Origin: Candidatus Bathyarchaeota archaeon
GTDB taxonomy: Archaea > Thermoproteota > Bathyarchaeia > TCS64
Length of the DNA: 64,000 nt
NCBI GenBank assembly: GCA_002726865.1
Contig: PBSW01000031.1
Location: forward strand, 13,913-77,912
Reading direction: 5' to 3'
This document shows, one piece after another, positions 25,252-33,217 of the stretch (positions are counted from its first letter, which is position 1; each line of letters opens with the position of its first letter). The position numbers and the translations under genes are program-made. The notes below the pieces were generated by a model. That model was not told the origin of the DNA and searched no databases. It saw nothing but the letters and a program-made list of their open reading frames with translations.

Positions 25252-26208
25252 TTGGTGAACGAAACGAAGCACGGTATAAATGTCATAGATTTCCACGCCC
25301 ACTTCCCTACGGCCAACTGGCAAAGTAGGGGAGATCGGAGGAAACGGCTCCTAGATAAATACGGTGAGGAAAGGATGGGAATATTCAGCACACAGTCTAG
25401 GAAATACAGGGCTGAGTGGCGGAAACGTTGGGGGTTTGAGCCCCCCGAGCCCCGGGGCTGCTCTGACAAGCAGCTGGCCGAACGATGGGTTGCTGACATG
25501 GACTCCAAAGGCATCAAAATGGTCAACTTTGTCACAGGCGGGGGGAACGAGAACCTCGCCAAAGTCATAAAGATGAACCCCCGTAGGTTCACCGGATTCG
25601 CTCATAACGCCCTCTTTGAGGAGGGAGCTGAGGAGAAGGTAAAAAGCGCAGTCAAGGAGCTCGGCCTCAAAGGGTACAAAGTTATCGCCTCGGGACAAAC
25701 GAGACCCATCGATGACGAAGCAGGATATCCGGTCTGGGAGGCCTGCGAGAGGCTCAGAATCCCTGTGGTGATCCACTTTGGGGTTCTAGGGGGTGGAGGC
25801 GGCCCACCCCACAACCTCAGGAACATGAATCCTCTTACCTTGTGGGAGCCAGCCAAGATGTTCCCCCGCCTCAACTTCGTGGTCCCCCACTTCGGTTCAG
25901 GTTATTTCCGGGAGCTCCTCCAGCTCTGCTGGAGCTGCCCTAATATCCTCATCGACACCTCGGGATCCAACCAGTGGATGCGGTGGCTCCCATATGAACT
26001 TGACCTGGAGAAACTGATAAAGAGGGCAACTGAAACCGTAGGCCCGGACAGACTTGTCTTCGGTACCGACTCCAGCTACTTCCCCCGGGGATTTAGTGAG
26101 GTTTATCTTATGAAGCAACTTGAGGCCTGCCACTCCATTGGGCTTGATGATGAGAGCATTGAGAAGATCTTTTACGGAAACGCCGCGAGGCTCCTAAGAG
26201 TTGATTGA
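25252..26208 (+). CDS. Amidohydrolase-related TIM-barrel hydrolase (COG2159 type)
   Basis: 318 residues. The metal-binding start VIDFHAHFP gives HxH; further ligands are suggested by VVIHFG (His), FVVPHFGSGYFRE (His) and VFGTDSSYFPRG (Asp), so the site looks complete. This is the amidohydrolase-2 family (ACMSD, resorcylate decarboxylase and relatives), which hydrolyse or decarboxylate small organic acids. It sits between bshB and bshC with 57-59 bp gaps, so probably one operon. A role in making or using a bacillithiol-like thiol is possible but rests only on position. Starts are TTG at 25252 or the adjacent GTG. Confidence 0.75.
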   Translation: MVNETKHGINVIDFHAHFPTANWQSRGDRRKRLLDKYGEERMGIFSTQSRKYRAEWRKRWGFEPPEPRGCSDKQLAERWVADMDSKGIKMVNFVTGGGNENLAKVIKMNPRRFTGFAHNALFEEGAEEKVKSAVKELGLKGYKVIASGQTRPIDDEAGYPVWEACERLRIPVVIHFGVLGGGGGPPHNLRNMNPLTLWEPAKMFPRLNFVVPHFGSGYFRELLQLCWSCPNILIDTSGSNQWMRWLPYELDLEKLIKRATETVGPDRLVFGTDSSYFPRGFSEVYLMKQLEACHSIGLDDESIEKIFYGNAARLLRVD

Positions 26209-26265
26209 GTCTATTCCAGAAGGATTTTTAGACCGGGAAGGGATAATCAGCCGTTAACTAGATTT

Positions 26266-28020
26266 GTGATCGATTTGACGCAGGAAGTTAAAGGTGCCCC
26301 CGTCCATAGGATCTACACAGACTACGTCGAGAGCGGGGCCCAGAGGGAGACAGCAACAGAACTCTGGGGAAAAATACCCGTCAATATGGGGAGTGCCTAC
26401 AAGTTGTTGGGGGGCATCAGAGAGGCTTACGGCTCGATCCCAGATGAGCTTGAGGACCTCAAAAAGGCGATGAAGACTAACATGAGGGGTCTCGGAATCC
26501 TCACCAAGAAGGCCTCAGAGAATATCGACCGCCTTGACCGGGGAGCTATCGAGACAGGGCAGCAGCCCTACGCCCTTGGGGGATCCAGCCTCATCCTCAA
26601 CAAGATCGCCTACATCACCAGTCTGAGCGGCCTTGGGGGGGAGGGCTATGTACCGCTCTTCTTCGTCGCCGACTACGACGGAGTTCAGGCAGAGCTCCTC
26701 AATACTCGTGTCCCCAGTCCCTCACCGAGGGGGCTCCTCTTCAGCTACCCCGCGGGCCAAGAATTAGAGAACGCTCCCATCTATAAATTACCTAACCCAC
26801 CAGAGGCTTGGCTTAAGAAGGCCCTAGAGAGCCTCCGGGGAAACTATCGTGGTCTCCTCAGGAACACCGACCCCGGGATCAGGGATAGGGGGCTCCTCAA
26901 CCTAGAACATTCAATTACTATCCTGAAAGGAGCCTATTACTCAACAGAAAACGTCTCAGATTGGTCCACTAAAACCATTGGTACCCTCGTCAATCTAGAA
27001 ACGGATCTAGGTATCCCAATGCTATCCTTTTCGATGCCTGGTTCCCGCATACTGTTTCAATCTGGGTATGAAAACCTTCTCTCAGCTACCAATCGAGAGA
27101 GATTTATAAAGGCGACCAACCAGGCTGCGGAACTCGTCAAGGCCTCAGGCTATGATGCTGGGATTGGTCTCAGGGAGACCGATTATGTGCCGTTCTTCCT
27201 TGAATGCCAGGAATCAGAATGCAACAGATCCAGAATCGAGGTCAATTACAGCAGAAAAGCTGGCTCTGTCACTGCTAGTATTTCAGGAAAGTGCCCGCGG
27301 TGCGGCGAGATGTATCAGTTCTCCTTCAATGCCGGAAGCCCCGATCTCACCGAGATTGCAGAAAATATCTCTCCAAGAGTCGACTCTCGCCAAGTTGTCG
27401 TCGACTTTGTTGTCCCGATATTGGCCCATATCGGGGGACCTGGAGAGACAAGTTACTACGCAGAGGTTATACCAGCTGCTAGGGCCCTTGACCTACCATT
27501 TCCGGTCTTCGTAAGATACACTAGACTCTTTTATAATGCCCCATGGAACGACAGATACGCCTGGGATCTAAGGGCTAGGGGAAACTGCAACCTAATAGAC
27601 GGGGAGCTCTTTGAAGCATTAGGCGACTGGGTCGAGGCCAGGAATGCAGATGACCCTGAAGGGCTGAGGAACGCCCATGTGGCCATCCGAGACTTTATCG
27701 AGATGACAGCAAGTCGGCTCGAAGCAACCCTCGTATGCCTCAGGAAGGAGATCGAGGAGATCAAAGCAAAACTCAGAGATCCGGAGGACAGGCAAGCCTT
27801 AATCACGGAGATGCGGGGAAAGCAGGTGCAAGTTCAGGAGATCGAGCGATATATGTCATCAGCGATGGGCAGATTTAGCCCCGAGAGATTTGGCCAGGAG
27901 GTGAGCTGGGCCTGGTTTGACATCGCGACTGTCGCTGGGGTCAGGGATCTTCTGGGGGTCTTCCTCAGACAGTACAACAAGAACACCCCCAACTCTTTGA
28001 TGTTTTATGCGAATCTATAA
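26266..28020 (+). CDS. bshC: BshC-like bacillithiol synthase (cysteine-adding enzyme) with zinc-ribbon insert
   Basis: 584 residues from a GTG start. BshC hallmarks are present: YVPLFFVADYDGVQAELLNT (near 128-147) in the Rossmann part, the conserved GGPGETSYYAEVIPAARAL at 390-408 before PFPVFVRYTR, and a C-terminal coiled coil (LEATLVCLRKEIEEIKAKLR). BshC joins cysteine to GlcN-malate as the last step of bacillithiol synthesis. Unlike the roughly 540-residue bacterial forms I know, this one carries Cys314, Cys319, Cys343 and Cys346 (C-x4-C-x23-C-x2-C), which looks like an inserted zinc ribbon. It is the third gene of a bshB-amidohydrolase-bshC series. Confidence 0.85.
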   Translation: MIDLTQEVKGAPVHRIYTDYVESGAQRETATELWGKIPVNMGSAYKLLGGIREAYGSIPDELEDLKKAMKTNMRGLGILTKKASENIDRLDRGAIETGQQPYALGGSSLILNKIAYITSLSGLGGEGYVPLFFVADYDGVQAELLNTRVPSPSPRGLLFSYPAGQELENAPIYKLPNPPEAWLKKALESLRGNYRGLLRNTDPGIRDRGLLNLEHSITILKGAYYSTENVSDWSTKTIGTLVNLETDLGIPMLSFSMPGSRILFQSGYENLLSATNRERFIKATNQAAELVKASGYDAGIGLRETDYVPFFLECQESECNRSRIEVNYSRKAGSVTASISGKCPRCGEMYQFSFNAGSPDLTEIAENISPRVDSRQVVVDFVVPILAHIGGPGETSYYAEVIPAARALDLPFPVFVRYTRLFYNAPWNDRYAWDLRARGNCNLIDGELFEALGDWVEARNADDPEGLRNAHVAIRDFIEMTASRLEATLVCLRKEIEEIKAKLRDPEDRQALITEMRGKQVQVQEIERYMSSAMGRFSPERFGQEVSWAWFDIATVAGVRDLLGVFLRQYNKNTPNSLMFYANL

Positions 28021-28051
28021 GTTAACTGATGTTTGCCCGCGACGGGAGCCT

Positions 28052-28270
28052 TTAGGCAGGATCCAACCACCTTGGCTTGGAAGTGAAGAAATCCTCTACA
28101 GGTAGATCCCTAGAGGGGCGGGATTCATAGAGATGTTTAATGCACTCTTCCTCATTGATCTCTACTCCCAAGCTAGGGCTGTTCGAAAACTTGATATATC
28201 CGTCTGTGTCGACACTCTGATTTTCCAAGATTGAGCAAATCAGACTACCATGTTTCAGAATGGTATTCAA
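28052..28270 (-). pseudogene. C-terminal fragment of an enolase-superfamily (mandelate racemase-like) protein
   Basis: A 72-codon minus-strand frame ends at 28052. Its centre, VDTDGYIKFSNSPSLGVEIN followed by EEECIKHLYESRP, matches the C-terminal closing segment of mandelate racemase/galactonate dehydratase proteins (family: DGYV-x-VPD-x-PGLGVELNEE). The barrel and all catalytic residues are absent, so this is a gene fragment rather than a functional protein. It lies in the 281 bp between the convergent bshC and bshA genes. Confidence 0.5.
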
Positions 28271-28301
28271 AGGTCAAAAGAAATCAAGTTCATTGGGGAC
28301 A

Positions 28302-29414
28302 CTAGATGATTGTCACGCTCTCATAGGTTTCCAGATATTGACCTACAATCTTCTCCGCGGTATACTTCTCTAACACGGTCTCTCGTGCTGCCTCCCCAAG
28401 GCTACGTCTCATCTCCGGGTCCGAGTTGAGTTCAAGAATCTTTTCTGCGATCGCCTCAGGGTTCTTAGACTGCACCAGAAGACCATTAACACCATCTTTG
28501 ATGATCTCTGGTATCCCACCCACCCTCGTCGCGACCACAGGAAGCCCGCTGCTCATCCCCTCTAGGAGGGTGAGGGGCGCGCTCTCAGTCTCGCTGCACA
28601 AGACCACTACGTCACTGCATTTCAGGAGGTTCGCGACGTCACTTCTGAACCCTGTAAGCGTCACGTACTCTTCAAGGTCGAGGCGCTTAACTAGCCGCTC
28701 GACGCTAATCCTCTCAGGGCCGTCTCCAATGAGCATAAGCTTAGTGCCTGGATCCTTTCTAGAGACCATCTTCATCGCGTAGACAAGGTCATGAACCCGC
28801 TTCACAGGCCGGAAGTTAGAGATATGAGATATAACAACGTCCTCCCCGTTTCCTAAATAGTTCTCTTTGCAAGAATTCGGAGCAAAGATATCGGTGTCGA
28901 CGAAGTTGGGAATGACCCGGATCTCTTTGTTGATCCCGAGCCTCGAGTAGGCTTCATCCACCATGAACCGGGAGACTGTGGTGATAGCGTTTGCCTCATC
29001 AATAGTGTGGGAGTTTACGGGAAGATATGAAGAGTCACTCCCCAAGATGGTTACATCGGAGCCGTGAAGCGTGACAACATAGGGAACGCCTGTCATCTCC
29101 CGGGCCAAGTGGGCTGCCGTAGAATGGGGAATGGAGTAATGAACGTGAAACACATCAAGATCATGCTGCTCTGAGACTCGGTACATCTCCGAGGCTAGTG
29201 CAATAGTATAGGGAGGATACTTAAACAGAGGATACTCAAGAACGGAAACTAAGTGGACGTGGACATTCTCGGGATCGCCACCCTGGATGGCAACGGGCCT
29301 CTCATAGGTGACGAAGTGGACCTCGTGGCCCCTCTTGGCAAACTCGACACCTAGGCGGGTTGCCAAGATCCCACTGCCCCCTACGGTGGGATAACAGGTG
29401 ACTCCGATCTTCAT
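28302..29414 (-). CDS. bshA: N-acetyl-alpha-D-glucosaminyl L-malate synthase BshA
   Basis: 370-residue GT4 glycosyltransferase that joins UDP-GlcNAc and malate, the first step of bacillithiol synthesis. The match to bacterial BshA is close and specific: MKIGVTCYPTVGGSGILAT at the start, KYPPYTIALASEMYRVSEQH, HVHYSIPHSTAAHLARE, VTLHGSDVTILG, HISNFRPVKRVHDLVYAM and IGDGPERISVERLVKRL. The C-terminal nucleotide-binding motif reads CSETESAPLTLLEGMSSGLP, where bacterial BshA usually has ESFGL in place of ESAPL. It is convergent with bshC, so the three bsh genes are clustered but not all on one strand. General GT4 enzymes lack the combined GSG and YPPY motifs, so confidence is high. Confidence 0.92.
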   Translation of the reverse strand: MKIGVTCYPTVGGSGILATRLGVEFAKRGHEVHFVTYERPVAIQGGDPENVHVHLVSVLEYPLFKYPPYTIALASEMYRVSEQHDLDVFHVHYSIPHSTAAHLAREMTGVPYVVTLHGSDVTILGSDSSYLPVNSHTIDEANAITTVSRFMVDEAYSRLGINKEIRVIPNFVDTDIFAPNSCKENYLGNGEDVVISHISNFRPVKRVHDLVYAMKMVSRKDPGTKLMLIGDGPERISVERLVKRLDLEEYVTLTGFRSDVANLLKCSDVVVLCSETESAPLTLLEGMSSGLPVVATRVGGIPEIIKDGVNGLLVQSKNPEAIAEKILELNSDPEMRRSLGEAARETVLEKYTAEKIVGQYLETYESVTII

Positions 29415-29489
29415 AGTATAGTTCTCCCTAGAATAATTTCAGAAAGGATGAATGGATCATTTTATAAAAAGAGACTGGTCGAAGCCTAC

Positions 29490-29841
29490 CTATAGCCTAG
29501 CTGCGCGCCATGGGAAAAGGAGGTATATGATGGTCTTGGCGTCCTAGATAACGTTCTTATTGACCATCCTCTGGACCTCTTCAAAGTCCATAGAACTCCA
29601 AGGTTATCTCTTCTTAGATCTCTGGTTGTCCCCCACTATATTGAGGGCAGTAGTCACGTAGTAAGGGATCACATCATCGCTGGAACCCGAAGCCATGAAG
29701 TAACTAAGGAGGGGTTCAAGCTCTTCGGCCTCGTAACTGGTATCCTGCCTCCCGCATGCGTGTACATAAGGACTCGCGCATATAGAACATCATAATGAAG
29801 GAGAAGGATACTGTGACGAGGTAGATAAGGCTCTCTTCTAA
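29490..29841 (-). pseudogene. Decayed Nudix hydrolase (ADP-ribose pyrophosphatase type)
   Basis: The minus strand reads ESLIYLVTVSFSFIMMFYMR then MREAGYQ, a frame change, YEAEELEPLLSYFMASGSSD and DVIPYYVTTALNIVGDNQR, a stop and frame change, EEVQRMVNKNVI, a stop, and DAKTIIYLL to a stop at 29490. This follows the second half of ADP-ribose pyrophosphatases (REL-EETGYEA-ELEPL-SYFPSPGSSDE, ending with I-DAKTI). The Nudix box itself is eroded, with three or more lesions. It lies upstream of bshA on the same strand. Confidence 0.6.
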
Positions 29842-30162
29842 AGTATTAGAATTTTACAGCAGACACATGACATAAAAAGCCTATGCGTAGCGAAATAACA
29901 AGAATGGTGACAGATGAGGGGGGGGGGACCGCCTTCCCCCGCAATTTTATTAGGATTGAGCCTCCCGGAAAACGATTTAATTAGCATTGTCCTTAGCTCT
30001 AGGGATCAATAATGGATTTCTGTGTTCAGATCAAGTGCTGTAATCACCATGTCCTTGCGGAATATTGCTTCAACGTCATCTGGATCCCGGGGAGCAGGCT
30101 TATCATGGGATGGGAAGGCTCCCACTGTGTGACTACGCCCATCCACTGGGAGACGTAGCACC
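29842..30162. other. Upstream region of ybaK with a G10 tract
   Basis: No gene recognised. A run of ten G (29918-29927) is followed after 8 bases by CCCCC (29936-29940), so a G/C hairpin can form. T-rich GCAATTTTATTAG follows, perhaps a promoter or terminator. Some protein-like wording (about 30010-30150, plus strand) is present but has no recognisable family. Confidence 0.3.
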
Positions 30163-30615
30163 ATGGATATCGAAGTCTACCTACAAGAGAAAGGGATCTG
30201 GCACAAATTCATTGAAAAATCAGAGACGGTACACACGGCTGACGCCTCCGAGGCCACGGGAATCGATCTCCACAGGATCACCAAGAATCTTGTCTCCAAA
30301 ACCCGGAAAGGGGAATACGTCTTGCTGGTTGTCCCAGGGGATAGGAGAGTCGATCTCAAAGCCGCGGCCAAGGCATTGGGTGCGAAGAAAGTGAGACTTA
30401 TACCCTTTTTAGAGGCAGAAACCATTAGTGGATACCCCCCTGGGGGGACCCCGACCATCTTCCACAAAACCTTGATGAGGGTGGTTTTGGATAAGGAGCT
30501 GGCGGGCTTTAAGACGTTCTACTGCGGTGGTGGTTCTAATAATAGACTGCTTGAAGTCAGGGTCAACGATATAAAGCGTTTGACAGGCGCAATCGTGGCA
30601 GAGATCTCAACGTAG
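30163..30615 (+). CDS. ybaK: YbaK/EbsC-type aminoacyl-tRNA deacylase
   Basis: 150-residue single-domain editing protein. Typical features are HTADASEATGIDLHRITKNL near 24-43, RRVDLKAAAKALGAKKVRL and the glycine-rich SGYPPGGTPTIFHKTL, followed by YCGGGSNNRLLEV. Family members hydrolyse mischarged tRNA, such as Cys-tRNA-Pro or Ala-tRNA-Pro. Start ATG at 30163; no strong ribosome binding site. It appears to be a single-gene unit. Confidence 0.88.
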   Translation: MDIEVYLQEKGIWHKFIEKSETVHTADASEATGIDLHRITKNLVSKTRKGEYVLLVVPGDRRVDLKAAAKALGAKKVRLIPFLEAETISGYPPGGTPTIFHKTLMRVVLDKELAGFKTFYCGGGSNNRLLEVRVNDIKRLTGAIVAEIST

Positions 30616-30931
30616 ATTACAAAGGTTTCATGGTTAGATCTGTCATAGACATTTGAGACTTCTATATTTGCGCGCGCGGGTTATTTGTCGTATCTAACAA
30701 AGATTTGGAAATATCTTTAGATCATATACTACGCGAGCTCAAAACCTTGAAAGGCAAGGAGTGAGATTAAATTAGAGGATTTTTAGGTCATACTTGGCCG
30801 CGTATTTTTTCAACAACAATATGGTCAAGGCCGAGGGGGAAATCGATCTCGTTGTGGTGGGCACGTCGCGCGCACTAACAGAGATTCCGAAAAGGAAAAT
30901 CCTAATTCGTTCTAACACATAATAGACCGCT
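30616..30931 (+). other. Gap with a short protein-like frame before the dapA-family gene
   Basis: A plus-strand frame of about 50 codons (about 30772-30921) contains FNNNMVKAEGEIDLVVVGTS and ends with a stop before the next gene; ATG at 30821. It may be a remnant with a Rossmann-like strand (IDLVVVGTS) or a chance frame. The rest is AT-rich upstream sequence for the DapA-family gene. Confidence 0.25.
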
Positions 30932-31870
30932 ATGGAGAAACTCAATATAGTGGGATCCTGGCCAGCACTGGTCACCCCCTTCAACGATAACAATGAGGTC
31001 GACTACGACATCCTCCGTAACCTGATTGACTTCCAAGTGGAGAACGGGAGCAACGGGATACTCCTCCTCGGCTCCACAAGTGAGGCTACTCTCCTAAGCC
31101 AAAGCGAGAGGATCAAGATCATAGACGAATCACTTGCTGCATCGAAGAATAGGGTCTCCGCCCTGGTAGGAGTCTCAGCATCCACTACAAAACTTACCAT
31201 TGAAAACGCCCGCTACGCCAAGGACGCCGGGGCCGATGGGGGGCTCATTGTCCAGCCCGGATACATCAAGCCGAGTCAGGAGGCCATCTACGGCTACTTC
31301 AAGGATGTCGCCGAGGCTGTGGACCTGCCCCTAGTAATCTACAATAACCCCTCGAGAACGGGGGTTAATGTGGAGGCAGAGACAGTGGCCCGACTAGCCC
31401 GCTTGGAGAACATCGTGGCACTAAAGGAGGCGGGACCCAACCCATACGGGGTCCTCAGGGTTGTTGAACTCACACGAGGGAGGCTGAACGTATTATGCTG
31501 CGATTGCCCTAGCTACGCCCTCATCTTCCCTGTGCTCGCATCTGGGGGGAAGGGCACTAGTAACGTAACGGGCTCTATCGCCCCTCGAGAACTTGCGGTT
31601 CTTTCGAAGCCATGGGATAACTATGAGGACGTGGTGCGCTCCAAGGAGACCTTCTTTAGATTCTTCCCATTGATGCGGATGATGTATGTAGAGACGAATC
31701 CTGTGCCCCTTAAGGCAGCCCTGAACATGGTGGGAGCTAATGTGGGGAAACCCCGAAAGCCCCTTCAGGAGCTCGGAAAAAAGAACTCGGCAACCCTTAG
31801 GCATACAATGAAAAGGCTCGGGATTATAGACGAAAACTCGTATCAATTAGAGTTTTTTTCCAGAAAATGA
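30932..31870 (+). CDS. DapA-family class I aldolase (dihydrodipicolinate synthase-like)
   Basis: 312-residue TIM barrel. Family signatures are WPALVTPFNDNNEVDYD at the start, GSTSEATLLSQSER (classical DapA has GTTGE), PLVIYNNPSRTGVNV with the reaction-centre Tyr, and the Schiff-base Lys in NIVALKEAGPNP. The changed GTTGE motif suggests another member of the family (for example a 2-keto-3-deoxy-acid aldolase or N-acetylneuraminate lyase type) rather than the lysine pathway enzyme. No lysine genes are nearby. Start ATG at 30932. Confidence 0.85.
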   Translation: MEKLNIVGSWPALVTPFNDNNEVDYDILRNLIDFQVENGSNGILLLGSTSEATLLSQSERIKIIDESLAASKNRVSALVGVSASTTKLTIENARYAKDAGADGGLIVQPGYIKPSQEAIYGYFKDVAEAVDLPLVIYNNPSRTGVNVEAETVARLARLENIVALKEAGPNPYGVLRVVELTRGRLNVLCCDCPSYALIFPVLASGGKGTSNVTGSIAPRELAVLSKPWDNYEDVVRSKETFFRFFPLMRMMYVETNPVPLKAALNMVGANVGKPRKPLQELGKKNSATLRHTMKRLGIIDENSYQLEFFSRK

Positions 31871-32053
31871 TTATATAACCGAACCTCTGAGAGCACGTAT
31901 TCAAAGATCCCATACACCTTCCGCGATCAACCCAAGGTGCAAGGTCTTAGCTATTTCTCATAGGTGTTAAACGAAGCTGGGAAGTCTTTCATCTATGGAA
32001 TTCCACTAGGAACTGGGGATAACGCCCTCGCCAGGGTGATTCCTCCAGTTGAT

Positions 32054-32824
32054 CTAAAACCTGTATCCTCCTGGGGAGAGCACCCCGTTAACATACACCC
32101 CTCCCTCTCCGTCTAAGGCGAAAAATCCCGCGGCTATCATCTGGATCGTCAGGGGGAAGATCACCCAATCTCCCTGTCTCTTCAGCTCTTCCTGATGCTC
32201 ATCCACAGTAACACTGAGAAGGTGTTTATCCAGAGCCAGCTCCCTTAAGACGATCCCCTCTGGTAACCTGACTGGGATGGGCCTGGAGACGACCAAGATC
32301 TCCCCATGATCCACTTTATCTCGGACCACATGGGTGCTTGCCCTGAGCTCGGATTCCCCTGCTAGGATGGCGTCCCTTATCACGTGAATTCCTACGTATT
32401 TCCGTTCGTTTCCGTCAAGGAGTGAGAGATCAGCGGGATGGACATTTACTATCCTCCCTCTATAGGCCTCCAGGAGGGGCCATGTGGTGATGCTCATGTA
32501 GCCAGCGAGGGCAATGAGATCTATCCTATGAGGTGCCAATTTCTCTACAACTAGACGGTCATATTCAGGACGGAGGCTGAGGTCGGACCTCTTTTCCCCT
32601 TTCTCCCTGTAAAAGTCCCGGATGTCCTCATACTCATAGGGTATACCATACTCATCCGCGATATCCTTAGCCCTACACCTTTTCTTCCCGTTCCTCAGAA
32701 GGCAACCATCTCGGACATCAGAGAAGATTAGGGAGACCTCGAAACGAGAGTCCTCCTCATAGGACCTCTCTATTATCCTCCTCGCGTTGGTTCCAGAACC
32801 GGAAACGAAGGAAGCCACCCGCAT
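32054..32824 (-). CDS. purN: Formyltransferase-family protein, PurN-like
   Basis: About 256 residues. It begins MRVASFVSGSGTNARRIIER, with the PurN substrate loop; RIDLIALAGYMSITTWPLLE and IVNVHPADLSLLDG follow the glycinamide ribonucleotide formyltransferase motif (IVNIHPSLLP), and STHVVRDKVDHGEILV matches the region with the catalytic Asp. It is longer than usual PurN (about 190-215) through insertions and a C-terminal extension. The upstream ATG at 32866 is less likely, since GGAGAC lies 8 nt before the ATG at 32824. PurM lies 4 kb away, so a purine role is plausible. Confidence 0.78.
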   Translation of the reverse strand: MRVASFVSGSGTNARRIIERSYEEDSRFEVSLIFSDVRDGCLLRNGKKRCRAKDIADEYGIPYEYEDIRDFYREKGEKRSDLSLRPEYDRLVVEKLAPHRIDLIALAGYMSITTWPLLEAYRGRIVNVHPADLSLLDGNERKYVGIHVIRDAILAGESELRASTHVVRDKVDHGEILVVSRPIPVRLPEGIVLRELALDKHLLSVTVDEHQEELKRQGDWVIFPLTIQMIAAGFFALDGEGGVYVNGVLSPGGYRF

Positions 32825-33024
32825 TAACGTGTCTCCTTTAGGAGCGTAGATTAACGGGGGCCTCATACTCCCAAATTAACTCGATTTTCCATATAAGAAT
32901 TGGCTGAGGGGTTTTCATTCAACCCCAATCACATTTGAGTCCAACTATATACTTTCAACACCCTCTCCAGAACAAGAACATACGAACATCTTATAATAAT
33001 AGAGGAGGATTTCACCCAATATCC

Positions 33025-33168
33025 ATGGCCAAAGAGACTCGCATAGAAAATATCATTGTGATGAAGCCTATTCACAAAGCACTCTATCTATGTGAAACTT
33101 GCGACCACGTCGTACCCAAGACTGTGGTTTGCCTCTATTGCGGCGCCTTAATTCCCGCAAAGGATTGA
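33025..33168 (+). CDS. Small zinc-ribbon protein, 47 residues
   Basis: MAKETRIENIIVMKPIHKAL, then LCETCDHVV and VVCLYCGALI: two CxxC pairs separated by 10 residues, a compact zinc ribbon. The frame extends upstream to 32935, but those 30 residues look non-coding, so I choose the ATG at 33025. GAGGAGG lies 16 nt before it, farther than usual. Such small archaeal zinc-ribbon proteins occur among ribosome- and transcription-linked genes; the family here is not recognised. Confidence 0.65.
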   Translation: MAKETRIENIIVMKPIHKALYLCETCDHVVPKTVVCLYCGALIPAKD

Positions 33169-33217
33169 GGGTGGCAACTGGTTTATAGTTCCTAAGTCAG
33201 GAATTATTCTGATCAGA

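Noticed and set aside
29918..29940. G10 tract with C5 as a terminator or G-quadruplex
   Set aside because: A single G run cannot form an intramolecular quadruplex, and no T-run follows the stem directly; homopolymer length may also be a sequencing artefact.
30065..30394. Plus-strand open frame overlapping ybaK
   Set aside because: The overlapping part is a shifted frame of ybaK, which has the clear family motifs.
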